From the NCBI GenBank assembly GCA_965644295.1, contig CBFFRP010000357.1, forward strand, positions 186,001-250,000: a stretch of 64,000 bases of DNA. The letters are read 5' to 3'. Under the pieces are notes generated by a model. That model worked only from the letters and a program-made list of their open reading frames with translations, did no database searches and was not told the origin of the DNA. The translations under genes and the position numbers were made by a program. This DNA is from Paraphysomonas bandaiensis (Eukaryota > Chrysophyceae). This document shows, piece by piece, positions 35,103 through 45,162 of the stretch (positions are counted from its first letter, which is position 1; each line of letters begins with the position of its first letter).

Positions 35103-35406
35103 TCGCACCATGCGACACGCAGGGACTATATAAGTATTGTATGATGTATGTATTATGTATTCACTATGTGCTCTTCATGCAATACAAAAGGACTATTTAA
35201 GTGCTATATGATGTGTATTTTTGCACTCTGTGGTTCATATAACACAGAGAGACTATTGAAGTGTTTTTTTAGTGATCTGTATGTTTACTATGTGCGTTTC
35301 GTACAGTACACAAGCACTCAATTTATGGTATATGACGTGTAGTAAATAGTAAATAGTAAACCCTTAAAGCAAAAACTACGTTATCTATTAAAAACTTAAA
35401 ACAAGC

Positions 35407-36045
35407 GTGCACTGTGGATTAGAGTGTTCAAATATAAAAATCAGCAACATCAAACTTAACCATACGCTGTGCGTGCTACCACCACCATATGATACGCTAC
35501 TTCCATCGCCCCGATGTATGTGTTTACTCAGTATGTATGTTGTTCGAGAGGTTCCCTACAAAGTGAAGCGCAAGACCTGTACCTCTCTTGTTTGTAGCTG
35601 CCCTAGGTTTTGGGACAATGGTCGATACCGCCCCCACTCGCTAGCAGTACATCACTTGAGAGGTATGGGTAGTACATTTCTTTCTTAATTATATTTCTTA
35701 ATATTACCACCAGGGGACATTGATGTGAAGCACATGTCCAGCTCAATCAGGCCTGCTAGGAAACGCGGCCGGCCTCGCAATGCAGCCAAAGCTTTAATCA
35801 ATGATGAATCCATTGATGTCATGGCCCTCAAGCCAGGGAACTGGAAGAATACGTACGTTCGTCACCCCCAGTACCTGAATGGTATGTGCGTAGATTACCG
35901 CGTAGTGCCGAATCACAAGAATCAAAAACTCCTTCGATGGCAGTGTCGGTTCTCGGATGCCCCTGATGACATACTTCCACACCCTAAGATTGTTGGGTTC
36001 GATGTCCATGAAATGAAGGAGGCTGTCGAACACCACCGGACTTGA
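35407..36045 (+). CDS. SWIM-finger/AT-hook protein, possible MULE-transposase derivative, two or more exons
   Basis: Lies in the spacer of the inverted duplication. The first recognisable exon reads VVREVPYKVKRKTCTSLVCS, then CPRFWDNGRYRPHSLAVHHL, a SWIM-type zinc finger (CxC..x..H) in which the third Cys is Arg. A 50-nt intron (GTATGG..CCACCAG) joins it in phase to GDIDVKHMSSSIRPARKRGR, an AT-hook (RKRGRPRN), followed by about 75 aa with WKNTYVRHPQYLNGMCVDYR. SWIM plus AT-hook is the usual C-terminus of Mutator-like transposases and FAR1-like derivatives. No DDE core is seen upstream, so this is a fragment or a domesticated derivative. The 5' end is unresolved. Confidence 0.5.
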
Positions 36046-36159
36046 TCACGAGAAACTGCGCATTTCTCGTTCGATTGCGAAGACGAAATGTGATGCATTG
36101 CATGTGTACAATAGATGCATTTGCATTAATTGATGGCTAGAGTATGCTCCCATGTTTGA

Positions 36160-36341
36160 GTAGAAGTTATTATTTTTGACTAGGTGAATACATTAAAACA
36201 CCTAGTCAACCTAGTCATTGTAAACTGAAAATATGAATTATTAAATGACTAAACTTTTCACCTACTTAACTAGGTTTTTACACCAATTTTGGTGTGACTA
36301 GGTAGTTCAACCATTTCGACTAGGTTAAATAATACATCCCT
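36160..36341 (-). repeat. CCTAGTC-rich MITE-like repeat, copy B
   Basis: On the minus strand it aligns with 24139-24266 through TATTATT.AACCTAGTC and the central CCTAGTCACACCAAAATTGG palindrome. It ends precisely at the inner boundary of the right inverted arm. Confidence 0.5.
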
Positions 36342-37573
36342 AGAGTGAACGCATATATCATATACCACATATATAGTCTTTGCGTGTTGTATGAGGGGCA
36401 AAGTGTGATACTACACACCATATAACACATATATAGTCCCTGTATGTTGCATGAAGAGCACAGAGTAATATATTCACATCATATACCACATATATAGTTC
36501 TTGCGTGTTGTATGAAGCACGCAGAGTGAATATACAGACAGTCTCTGTGTGCGGTGTAAAGCACACACAGCGAACATACAGATCATATACCACATATATA
36601 GTTCTTGCGTGTTGTATGAAGCACGCAGAGTGAATATACAGAGCACATTTCACATATACAGTCTCTGTGTGCTGTGTAAAGCACACACAGCGAACATACA
36701 GATCATATACCACATATATGGTCTCAATGTGTTGTATGAAGCACATACAGAGAACATATACCACATACATGGTCTATATATGTTGTATGAAGCACACAGA
36801 GCGAAAACACAGAACATATACCACATATCTAGATCTTGAACTGTTGCATGAACATGAACACACGGAGTGCATACATGTATAGCTGGTGAATAGGTAATCT
36901 ATGCTGATATGCCATAAGATGACGACTTCAATATTCGTGAAAACACAGTCTTAAAATATTGTAACGAGAATACGAATAATAACAAGGTCATGTGTAGCAC
37001 TAGCATCTATAATCATGTAAACAAGCAGCAGAATGCAACAAGAGACAATATAACACACTTATATACTCTTCCACTCAAACACCTACACTTCAACACAGAT
37101 GACACAAACACAATGAAGCCATATATCGCATAGATTCGATATATATCCGCAAATACACTACAAATGAGACTAATAATGAAGTGAGGTCTGCGCATGGAAG
37201 ACTCGCTATTGTCTACATAGCAGCTGAAGGATTATCTCCCCTAAAAATACAAACAGTGAGCTTACAGGAAGCGGCAACAACGCTGAGTGCATCACCAGGT
37301 TCAGAGGACCAGGAATACATCCCTCTCACTCCCCATCATCTGATATTTCAACCAGATATCAGTGTTGATGTGACTAACCACAGGAACTATCCATTCTTAT
37401 GTATTGGTGTATTTATTATGACAGGAGTGTACAAATATGATGATTTTAAAGGAATATACATACATGTATATCTATATGAAAATCCAAATCCAAGCAATTC
37501 TGATGATAAAAAACACACTAAAGAATGGCACCTCAAAAAACAGCGGCACCGGAAAACGGAGCGAGTGGAATTC
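36342..37573 (-). repeat. Right arm of the large inverted duplication
   Basis: Mirror of 33767-35102 with a 1,239-bp spacer, so the locus can form a 1.2-kb stem. The inner end abuts a CCTAGTC-rich MITE-like sequence and the outer end lies about 140 bp from the permuted tRNA gene. No direct duplication flanks the outer ends, so it does not look like one transposon with long terminal repeats. Confidence 0.92.
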
Positions 37574-37627
37574 GTCTACATTCAACGGCTATTTGCAATC
37601 ACCAGCAGCAAAAAAAGAATTATGTAG
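37181..37627 (+). CDS. Exon-like ORF in right inverted arm, unknown protein
   Basis: Second copy of the ORF at 33665-34159. After the arm boundary at 37573 the frame ends in VYIQRLFAITSSKKRIM. The neighbouring frame continues longer, to 37709 (SPYIPVFIVSQLYASS), so a splice or frameshift near 37570 may join to that. One copy is probably the original and the other a duplication, but sequence alone does not say which. Confidence 0.4.
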   Translation: MRSAHGRLAIVYIAAEGLSPLKIQTVSLQEAATTLSASPGSEDQEYIPLTPHHLIFQPDISVDVTNHRNYPFLCIGVFIMTGVYKYDDFKGIYIHVYLYENPNPSNSDDKKHTKEWHLKKQRHRKTERVEFVYIQRLFAITSSKKRIM

Positions 37628-37714
37628 CCCGTATATCCCAGTATTTATAGTCTCACAACTATATGCATCTTCAAAACCACGGATAGAAGTAGCCCGTAAT
37701 TACTTTTAATAAAC

Positions 37715-37721
37715 AAAAAAA
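37715..37721 (-). terminator. RNA polymerase III terminator of the permuted tRNA
   Basis: T7 run on the minus strand, 10 nt after the 5' half ends. A TATA-rich tract (about 37866-37890) lies roughly 55-80 nt upstream of the 3' half and may help promoter recognition, since the B box here precedes the A box. Confidence 0.75.
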
Positions 37722-37730
37722 TAATCAGAT

Positions 37731-37810
37731 AGGAGGCTGACGCCGTATCCATTGGGCCAGCAGGGCACAAGTAACCCTACCCGGGATTCGAACCCGGAAT
37801 CTTCAGCTTA
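37731..37810 (-). tRNA. Circularly permuted tRNA-Arg(CCU) gene
   Basis: On the minus strand the 3' half comes first. It has loop/stem TAAGCTGA (37810-37803), 5-nt variable loop AGATT, T arm CCGGG-TTCGAAT-CCCGG (37797-37781), 3' acceptor GTAGGGT (37780-37774) and discriminator T. About 6 nt (ACTTGT) follow, then the 5' half: acceptor GCCCTGC (37766-37760), TG, D arm GCCC-AATGGATAC-GGC, G26, anticodon stem TCAGC (37740-37736) and loop CTCCT. Acceptor strands pair over all 7 positions (two G-U), and TCAGC pairs with GCTGA. The joined anticodon loop is CTCCTAA, anticodon CCU. In the precursor, GGAG (37814-37811) pairs with CTCC (37735-37732), giving a 4-bp helix between two 3-nt bulges, TAA and TAT: a canonical bulge-helix-bulge. 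Standard cleavage leaves TA + A, exactly the needed loop. Confidence 0.9.
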
Positions 37811-37859
37811 CTCCCAGAGTCTTGTCATCCCGGCTGGGGCTTCAAGACATCAATGTATG

Positions 37860-38601
37860 ATGTAGTCCTATAAAATTATATAATATAAAGTACATTCTGT
37901 ATTTATAATGTATGGGATATATCGCTTCAATTGTTGCATGCATTATCAATCCAATGATCACATCATGCACTGCACAATCATATAACAGAAGATGAATCTG
38001 TGGATTACTATGAATAATCTTATTATTACTCATTCTATCAGCAGTGCATATGTTAGCTCTTCGAAGCTTATCACATCAGGCATATGTGGCGTGCGAGATT
38101 CATTAGGTTGTTGTTAACCGAGATATGACTATAAGCTGCAACGCAATAGTAGACGACTCTATTCCTGCATCATGATCCTGAATGTGAATGGAACTGATCA
38201 TCAAAAATTATCGATTAGCTTCTTGTACTTTATCACTTAATTGCACGTATATCATAACAGTGTTTGTGAAATATGGAAACACTGCAGAGAACATTTGTCT
38301 GATTTTAATAAGAATTATTTTTAAGTTCAGATCATAGGCCAATTTCTTGTATTATGATAAATTACTTAAATATTTATCCAGAACCTGTGCAGACACTCAT
38401 TCCGTTTTGGGTTAACGAAGTATATAAGGAGGGCCTAACTAGCAATCCCTTGTGTACAACTACATCATTAGATTACTCTAACTCAATGACTGTGTTGATT
38501 AAATGCATCTTTTGGAGCAAATTCAGAATACTATATCCACAATCCACAGTAAGCTACAAATTATCGGATATATCTAGAGTTTATTATTACTATCGCCCTC
38601 A
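37860..38601. other. Intergenic, nothing recognised
   Basis: AT-rich spacer between the permuted tRNA and the 3' end of the ArsC/hydratase gene. Confidence 0.4.
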
Positions 38602-40197
38602 TTATTGGATATCCTCAGCGTCACCCCCACGTCCCTTCCCTCTAGCAAAAACTCCAGCCCCTTTCACCGCCTCTTCAATAACTACAGGGGTTTCACCCTC
38701 CGACGCTTCCATGCTTAGGGCATCATCGGCACTCATACCCCATTGTCTGTTTAGGTGTATCAGAGGAAAATAGTACAGAGTGCCGTTATACACTTCTTAC
38801 CTGAGGAGAGCATCACGATCCTTTCGTAGACATAGTTGAGGATAGCGAGATAGATCCTGTGCATACTCCAATGCTGCCGCCAGAGCTTGTCCCTGTGGAA
38901 CCACTCTATTAACCAATCCTATGTGCAGAGCTTCTTCCGACCCCACAGCTCGTCCTGCAGAGTAAATAAACTCATGATTACACACGAGATATATTATGCT
39001 CACCTGTAAGGACCATATCCATAGCCCTACATTAAGATTACAATATTAGATACAGTGATCGTCATATATAGTAATTTCATATAATGTAGTGTGTGGGGAT
39101 TACCTGGAGTGACCGATGAGTCTAGGCAGTCGAACTGTTCCCCCATCAACAAGAGGAACTCCCCATCTCCGGCAAAACACACCGAAAACAGAAGATGCAG
39201 AAGATATACGTATATCACACCATAGAGCTAGCTCCAGTCCTCCTGTAAGCACACATACGAAAGTTAGTTTTTTAACACAGCTACCTCTACCAGTAACACA
39301 TGCAAGGCAGCCACTGCAGTACATAATACACAATATATGAGTGTAGCATATCACAGTACGATAATATATAAGTGCACCTGCCACAGCGTGCCCCTCGACT
39401 GCTGCTATAACCGGTTTTGACAGCTGCATCCGCGTAGGTCCCATAGGCCCACTGCGCTCAAACGGCTTAGCCCTACTTTCGGATCGCGGGACGCCCCCAT
39501 GACCCTCAGGAGACGAAAGATATTTCAAGTCATAGCCTGAACAGAACGTTCCCCCTTCTCCTGTAAGGACTGCAGCATCCACAGAACTGTCGGTGTCGAT
39601 GTTCTCGAAAGCTTGGAGGAGCTCTGCAGCAGTTGTCTCGTCCACAGCATTTCGCTTGGACTCTCTATTAATAGTGACCACAACAACTCTGCCGATTCTT
39701 ACAACTTTAATCTGTGAATATTCAATAGGGGTCTCACCGCTGGGATACAATCTCCCATCAACACCAACAGTTTTTCCATCTTCTAGCGTGTATGGCTTAA
39801 GCTGAGGTTCCGGTAATATATCCAGAACTGTGTGAGACGGGCGACAGAGCTTAATATGCTGCTGAGTTACCACCACAGGCCTGTTGATTAGTATCGGATT
39901 TTCAGATACAGCAGCTAATAGATCATCATCAGTTATTTTTGGATCGTCTAATCCGAGTGATGTGTATAGAGCCTCTTTCTTTCTTAGTAAAGTGTGTATT
40001 CCAATACGAGAAACAATATTCTGCAACTCAGATATAGAAGGAGGATTTGTAAGATACTCAATAACACGTGGTTCCATGCCAGTGTTACGTATGAGACCTA
40101 ATACATTACGACTAGTGCTGCATTTGGGATTATGATACAAAGTAATCGCCTTTGTAGTAGTAAAGCTATTAGATATTAGCTTCGAAGCTCTATTCAT
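38602..40197 (-). CDS. Fusion protein: ArsC-type arsenate reductase + enoyl-CoA hydratase, five exons
   Basis: Exons 40197-39378, 39242-39104, 39026-39004, 38954-38801 and 38746-38602 join in frame to 426 aa. Residues about 1-20 (MNRASKLISNSFTTTKAI) are Arg/Lys/Ser/Thr-rich without acids, like a mitochondrial presequence. Residues about 19-135 are a glutaredoxin-type ArsC domain: ITLYHNPKCSTSRNVLGLIR with the catalytic Cys, IEYLTNPPS, and NRPVVV..HIKLCRPS. From about residue 165 a crotonase domain follows: RVVVVTINRESKRNAVDETT, AAVLTGEGGTFCSGYDLKYL (oxyanion), KPVIAAVEGHAVAGGLELAL across intron 1, then GVPLVDGGTVRLPRLIG and RAMDMVLTGRAVGSEEALHI. The usual catalytic Glu positions read GVPLVDGG, with Asp in the second position. 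No ATG-internal start separates the halves; the first exon spans both domains, so this is a genuine fusion. Confidence 0.87.
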
Positions 40198-41251
40198 ATC
40201 AGGATACAAGATGATTCAATGAATAATGTAAATGAATTGCACGATACGGCTTCAATGTAGTGGTTAATGCAGCAGAGGTTATATATACACTCTCTCGTAT
40301 ATAGGCATCAATGGATGCATGTATGTATGTATGTATGTATGTTCCTATTGACGAAGTGGAAGAGTTGCCTTACAAAAGCATTTGTAATTTTGTCTGATGT
40401 ATTGTGTAATTTTGTCTGTCGTTGTGTGTAATTTTGTCGTTACTTTATTAATGTATACTATACATATAATGTTGTTTTTTAATAAATTTTGTGGTGAAAA
40501 TCAGTTTTTTACATTGAAAGTTTTACAAAAAATTCTGTTCAATATTCAACATGTTGATGCATGCTGGTGTATCAATACAAGTCTGTATCTATTCCATTAA
40601 GTGTCACCATATATAGCAACCCCTCGCATTAGCAATGCATTAGCTGATAATAGTTAGAAGCAATGATTTCATATATTTCAACAATATCATAGTAGAAATT
40701 AGTAATAACTCTTGTGGTTAATCATATGTGTATATTACTGAATCAGTTCCGTTGTTTGTGAGGGTGTTATTAGTGTATGTTGCATTGATAATACATACAT
40801 AAGAGAACATTATCTTTGTATTATTAACTGATGAAATCTATAGTTTAGAACAGTCAGTGTTCTAAAAACGAAGTTCATGCAAAGTACAGAACCAAACCTA
40901 TTCCCATGATTTTTTATATTTAAATCAAGCAGACTTGTGAAGGCCTCTTTTGTTAAGACTCCACGCAAGGACACTAGACATCGAATCTGATATGACATAC
41001 TTAGCCAACATTACTCCAATTAGATACGGTTTCGAGATAAGAGTTTAGTATATTCAATGGACAATGGACTAATTTAGCAAAGTAAAATCATAGTTTTATC
41101 AACGAATAATTGAAGTACTGAGTATTATTTTTATTCTTATTTCATTTCTTGGTCTTGACCTACTTATTTCCAAGGACTAGGCACATCAGTATCGCAATAT
41201 ATATATATGCCACCACTATACTATAGCAAGGAAACGAAGAGCCAACTACTG
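40198..41251. other. Intergenic; short (ATGT)n near 40319-40342
   Basis: The six-unit TATG tract is about 120 bp upstream of the fusion-gene ATG, in line with arrays at other genes. The remainder is AT-rich; ORFs at 40397-40600 and 40810-40998 show no family features. Confidence 0.4.
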
Positions 41252-42591
41252 CTAATATATTCGTGGAGGGTTACTCATTTCTTCATGAATAAATTGAATA
41301 ACCATAACAGAAACATTGTCCTGACAGCCTTTCTCATAAACTGCATCTTCCACCAGCCCTTTACATATACTGTCTAGTGACCACCTGCGTGAAATATTAC
41401 GACAGCGTATGTGTACAGGATCACACAAATGCCAAAATACCAAGGCATACGTATGTCTCAAACGAAACGTACTTGTGTTCTACTCCATTACTCCAAGTTG
41501 TTCCAGCATAGAGACGATTCCGCACGAAAGACAACGCAGTGGCCGGTGAGTATCTAGCCCAGAGACCGTCACAAGCGAGCAGAAGAAATTCAGGATATGG
41601 GTTGTCTACGACGGAGCCGTTGTCGCCATTATCCTTAGGAGGGGGTACTATGCTGAATCTAATACGCAAGTCTGGTTCACTGGACACACCAAATCTGCAA
41701 GTCAAGAGCACAACCACGAATGAGCCCGGTAGATTCACGTTGTATGTCATCATGGAAGTCGTATTCATAGCATACGCTTCGCCCATACACATCACATAAA
41801 AAAATACTTCCTTACTTCTTCATATAACCATCCCCTAATGTCCTCGCCACACCAATTGAATGAGACATCCCATTTTTATCGCTCGGCCCATACACTCTTC
41901 CAGCCTCCACTCGGCCACCGGCTGCTACCACTCTGGTTCGTTCATCCGGTACATCAGGATCATGATCAACAGTAAGTGGTACGCACTCAGCTGCAGGTGG
42001 GGGTGATATCTCACCACGTGTCCACGGGAATGAGTGAACTGACAATCGGTTACGTACAGATGAGCCAGACACATCCTCAGTGCCGATCACATCTTTAGTT
42101 CGCATATCCTCATCAGTGGCACTAGATTTCAATCGACGACAGAGAACTGCCTTGGAGTCCCCCAAATTCGCAATGTACGTTACATCATTCACGATCAAAG
42201 CAAGAACTACACAACAACCCTGATGGGTACCATGACTGGACTGCAAAACGGCTTCTTCCGTCTCTTTAAAGGCAATTTCTAATGCACGTAACACATATTT
42301 GCTAGTTGTTTTAAATTTTCCATTTTTTTGCATATTTTGAATGATTTTATCCGGCAGCAGTTGACTGGCCTGTTTCGCTACCTCTGCCCCTCCATGTCCA
42401 TCAAGAATTCCATAGATAGCTAGCCTACAGGCGGGAGGTACTGTCGGATACATATGTTTTATATCCATATCAGAGAGATTAATATGAGCGTCCTCCATAG
42501 CACTCCTGCGGCCTATGTGTCCACTGCATCCCGTGTGGAGGGTGGGAGAGAGAGGGCTGGGAGTGGGAGAGGTGTTTAGTTTTCGTTTCAT
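41252..42591 (-). CDS. PP2C-family protein phosphatase, three exons
   Basis: Metal-dependent Ser/Thr phosphatase. Exons 42591-41816, 41694-41473 and 41384-41252 close in frame to 376 aa. Motifs in order: GRRSAMEDAH (motif 1, metal Asp), IYGILDGHGGAEVAKQA (motif 2, metal D and G), YIANLGDSKAVLCR, HSIGVARTLGDGYMKK (last residues of exon 1), PEFLLLACDGLWARYSP, and GCQDNVSVMVI. All metal-coordinating Asp residues are present, so it should be active. A Ser/Thr-rich insert of about 35 aa (SSATDEDMRTKDVIGTEDVS) precedes the VDHDPD block. The start at 42591 is preferred over an in-frame extension to 42903 that is low-complexity TA-rich sequence. Confidence 0.9.
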
Positions 42592-43008
42592 AGTGTGAAT
42601 GAGCTCATATATGCTTCTATGTCTATATGTATGTAAACTATGCTGCATGGTAGCTACATACATACATAGTACATAGTAGTACATACTGGTGTACAAGTAA
42701 CCAATGTACTGCTCTACATCTCTGTATGTACATTTAGAGCAGCATAGTACACACAGCAGTACTATATGCCACTCTACTTCTAGAATTTTTTGCATAGGTA
42801 CTCCATAAGTGTCATGTATTCTTGTTATACTGTTATATACAGCACAGTCCACATATAGTAGATGTATCCTGCTGTAGTCCAAGAATACACGGTGTGTATA
42901 CAATCACTGTTACTTTAACAGCAGTCTGCACTGTAGCATATGGTTGCAACTCCAAGCTATTCGATATCATTCATATCATCTCAACAGTGACTTGAGAGTG
43001 TGTTTGCA

Positions 43009-44069
43009 ATGGATTACAGAAAGAAGCTTGTGGAGATTATTGCCAGAGACTTTACGCGAGGATCATTCTCTGAAGTTTTGGGTGCTAATGCCGCATATTT
43101 GCAATCCGCAACTTTGTGCCCCACACAATCGCTGACTGTAAAATATGTAGTTCCTACTGGGTTATGCAGAATATCTGCGAGAAATTCGATACCTGTTTTA
43201 TCGACTGGTGCAACTTTAGCATTATTTGATGATATCTCAACTTATGGGTCCATTCTAACGGACAAGAATTCTCGGCCTGGTGTTTCAGTGTTACTAGCTG
43301 CTGAAAATTTGATTGAATGTGAGGCTGGAAGTGAAGTAAATATTGTTTCCAACACTGTTAAGCTCGGCAAAACTCTTGGTTTTTGTGATATAAAAATGGT
43401 AGATGCCGATAACCGGCTGCTTGCACGGGGTCGACACATTAAGTACCTGGATATGGGAAGCTTCTGGAACTTTATTTCTCATCCATCCAGAATGTCCGCA
43501 GTATTAAAATGTTATGATATGTTTGGACATTACCTTCGTGATACAAAGTTTGGAAACAGAATTGTACATAAGCTAGTTGGCGGGGTAAACAGCCAAGAAG
43601 ATGTCGGCATGGTATCTGCGAATAGTGAGGCCGGATGTGTGATCAATGCTTTAGACATGCATGACATTACAGATAATAGCTTAAATCAGTCGGAAGTTGA
43701 GACAAAGCAGCGACCGATTAAGTTAAATTCGAGAAAATGGCAAAACAATAGCATGGGGAAAATTCATGGTGGTGCAATAGCCCTGGCCGCAGAGCAGGCT
43801 GAGGTTATGAGACGTCAAGGTCATACAAACTTCATTATGTACTGTTATATTCATATATTTTAGTTCACGCTGACAATGCTATATCGTACATATATATTTT
43901 CTAAATATGTGTGTACTTGCTTGATTTATTTTTATATTAACCACACTGCGTAGACTTGTATGACAGCGGCGGCAGAGTGACATCGATGGAGGTGACATAT
44001 CTATCGCCATTGAAGGTGGGTGATGTGCAGATAGTAGTGCGCAATTCAACACTTCTCATCGGAATTAAT
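43009..44069 (+). CDS. Double hotdog-fold acyl-CoA thioesterase-like protein, at least two exons
   Basis: Exon 1 (ATG 43009 to about 43837) encodes MDYRKKLVEIIARDFTRGSF.., then a first hotdog-like unit (STGATLALFDDISTYGSILT; GVSVLLAAENLIECEAGSEV; LGFCDIKMVDADNRLLARGR). A second unit begins SMGKIHGGAIALAAEQAEVM, the 4HBT catalytic-helix pattern H-G-G..A..A.Q. A further exon starting near 43970 supplies GGRVTSMEVTYLSPLKVGDV, the matching strand, ending RNSTLLIGIN. The joining splice sites (GTACTG after ATTAT; acceptor ..GACAG) restore frame but are tentative. After GIN the frame either ends a few codons on at TAG 44085-44087 or crosses an 18-nt GT..AG segment to TAA 44241. It resembles ACOT13-type thioesterases, duplicated in tandem. 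Confidence 0.7.
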
Positions 44070-44243
44070 GTATGCGTGATATTATAGGGAGGAGAGGTGA
44101 CGTTTGATGCCGATTCGTCATTATTATCGAGCGCAGCGATTCCTAGTTTTAACAAAACTGGTGGGCGAGTTTACGCTAAAGATCGAGGAGCCAAACCGCA
44201 TCTATGTGCTCAATACACATGTGGATGGCGATATATAGAGTAA

Positions 44244-45162
44244 AAAATGCGTGAATGACCATAATATTACAATGTAACAGATATCTCGTGGTCTAGTAGT
44301 TGTTAAATATTTTGCTGTATGTAGCCCACATGATGACTTCGACATAAAATACTAATTGCACTTCATTCAACTTCTTGTAAATCGATACATTGTCTTTATT
44401 AAATAACTAATTTACTGTTTGACTTGTATTATAGCTTCGACATGCTACACACTACACGTTGAGGATGTATTCTAAATTCTTAATAAATAATAATTACGAA
44501 GGTATAGTGTATAGCGCTTCGAATTAAAACTAAAGATGTGATTTTCCAGCAAACACGAAATAGGGAGGGGCGTTATGGGAGAGATATGACCCGGGAATCA
44601 GTCTTCTTTCCGTAGACCCCTTGTTCTCCCAAAATTTCTCTGTTCTAAATTCTAAACAGTCATAAATATTACGGGCTAATTGATAACACCTAAATCATAG
44701 AAACCACTAAATCGCATATTAATTTGCTAGGTTTTTGACTAGATTTCTTATCCGCTATTTCATCTTAAATATTGTTAAACCAAAAATAGCTTCCACGAGG
44801 TTGAATAAAACCCCTTTTAGGCAAAATAAATTACGCATAAATATGTATGTTAGCGGAACGTTATTTTCTAAATCAACCTAGTGTATGTATGTGTGTATGG
44901 AAAGACAGCTTGAGTCGTGTTTGCCGTGCTCACACCGGCTTCTACGTAAAAGTACCCACTATCATACTTCGACAACAAAGTAGATACTGGTCGAAGACAT
45001 AAGTTGGTACTAGAGAAGAGAGAGTATCACACTAATATTGCCTACTAAAAATTAAGGAGTATCTTTCGTTACTATGAGTTACTTATTTCATTCAACTTCT
45101 CACTTCTGTTAGTTGATTCTCTCCTCAAAAACACACTACGCAGTCGATGTTTTAAACGTTTC
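44244..45162. other. Intergenic, nothing recognised
   Basis: AT-rich region between convergent hotdog and SdhC genes; no convincing coding or RNA features. Confidence 0.45.

Noticed and set aside
33767-37573. Whole inverted duplication as one MULE with very long terminal repeats
   Set aside because: No direct duplication flanks the outer ends (left ..gcatatata, right gtctacattc), and the arms carry a coding exon and minisatellite.
37574-37709. VPS11-like tail (SPYIPVFIVSQLYASS) after the right arm
   Set aside because: Similarity is vague, short and in a different frame from the preceding ORF; not enough to name.
37741-37860. Ordinary tRNA or tRNA-derived SINE reading for the GGTTCGAATCC box
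   Set aside because: The sequence 5' of the T arm does not pair as an acceptor or D arm, whereas the sequence 3' of it supplies every missing part; only the permuted reading closes the cloverleaf.
42592-42903. N-terminal extension of the PP2C frame
   Set aside because: It is TA/CA-rich, low in complexity and precedes a good ATG at 42591.
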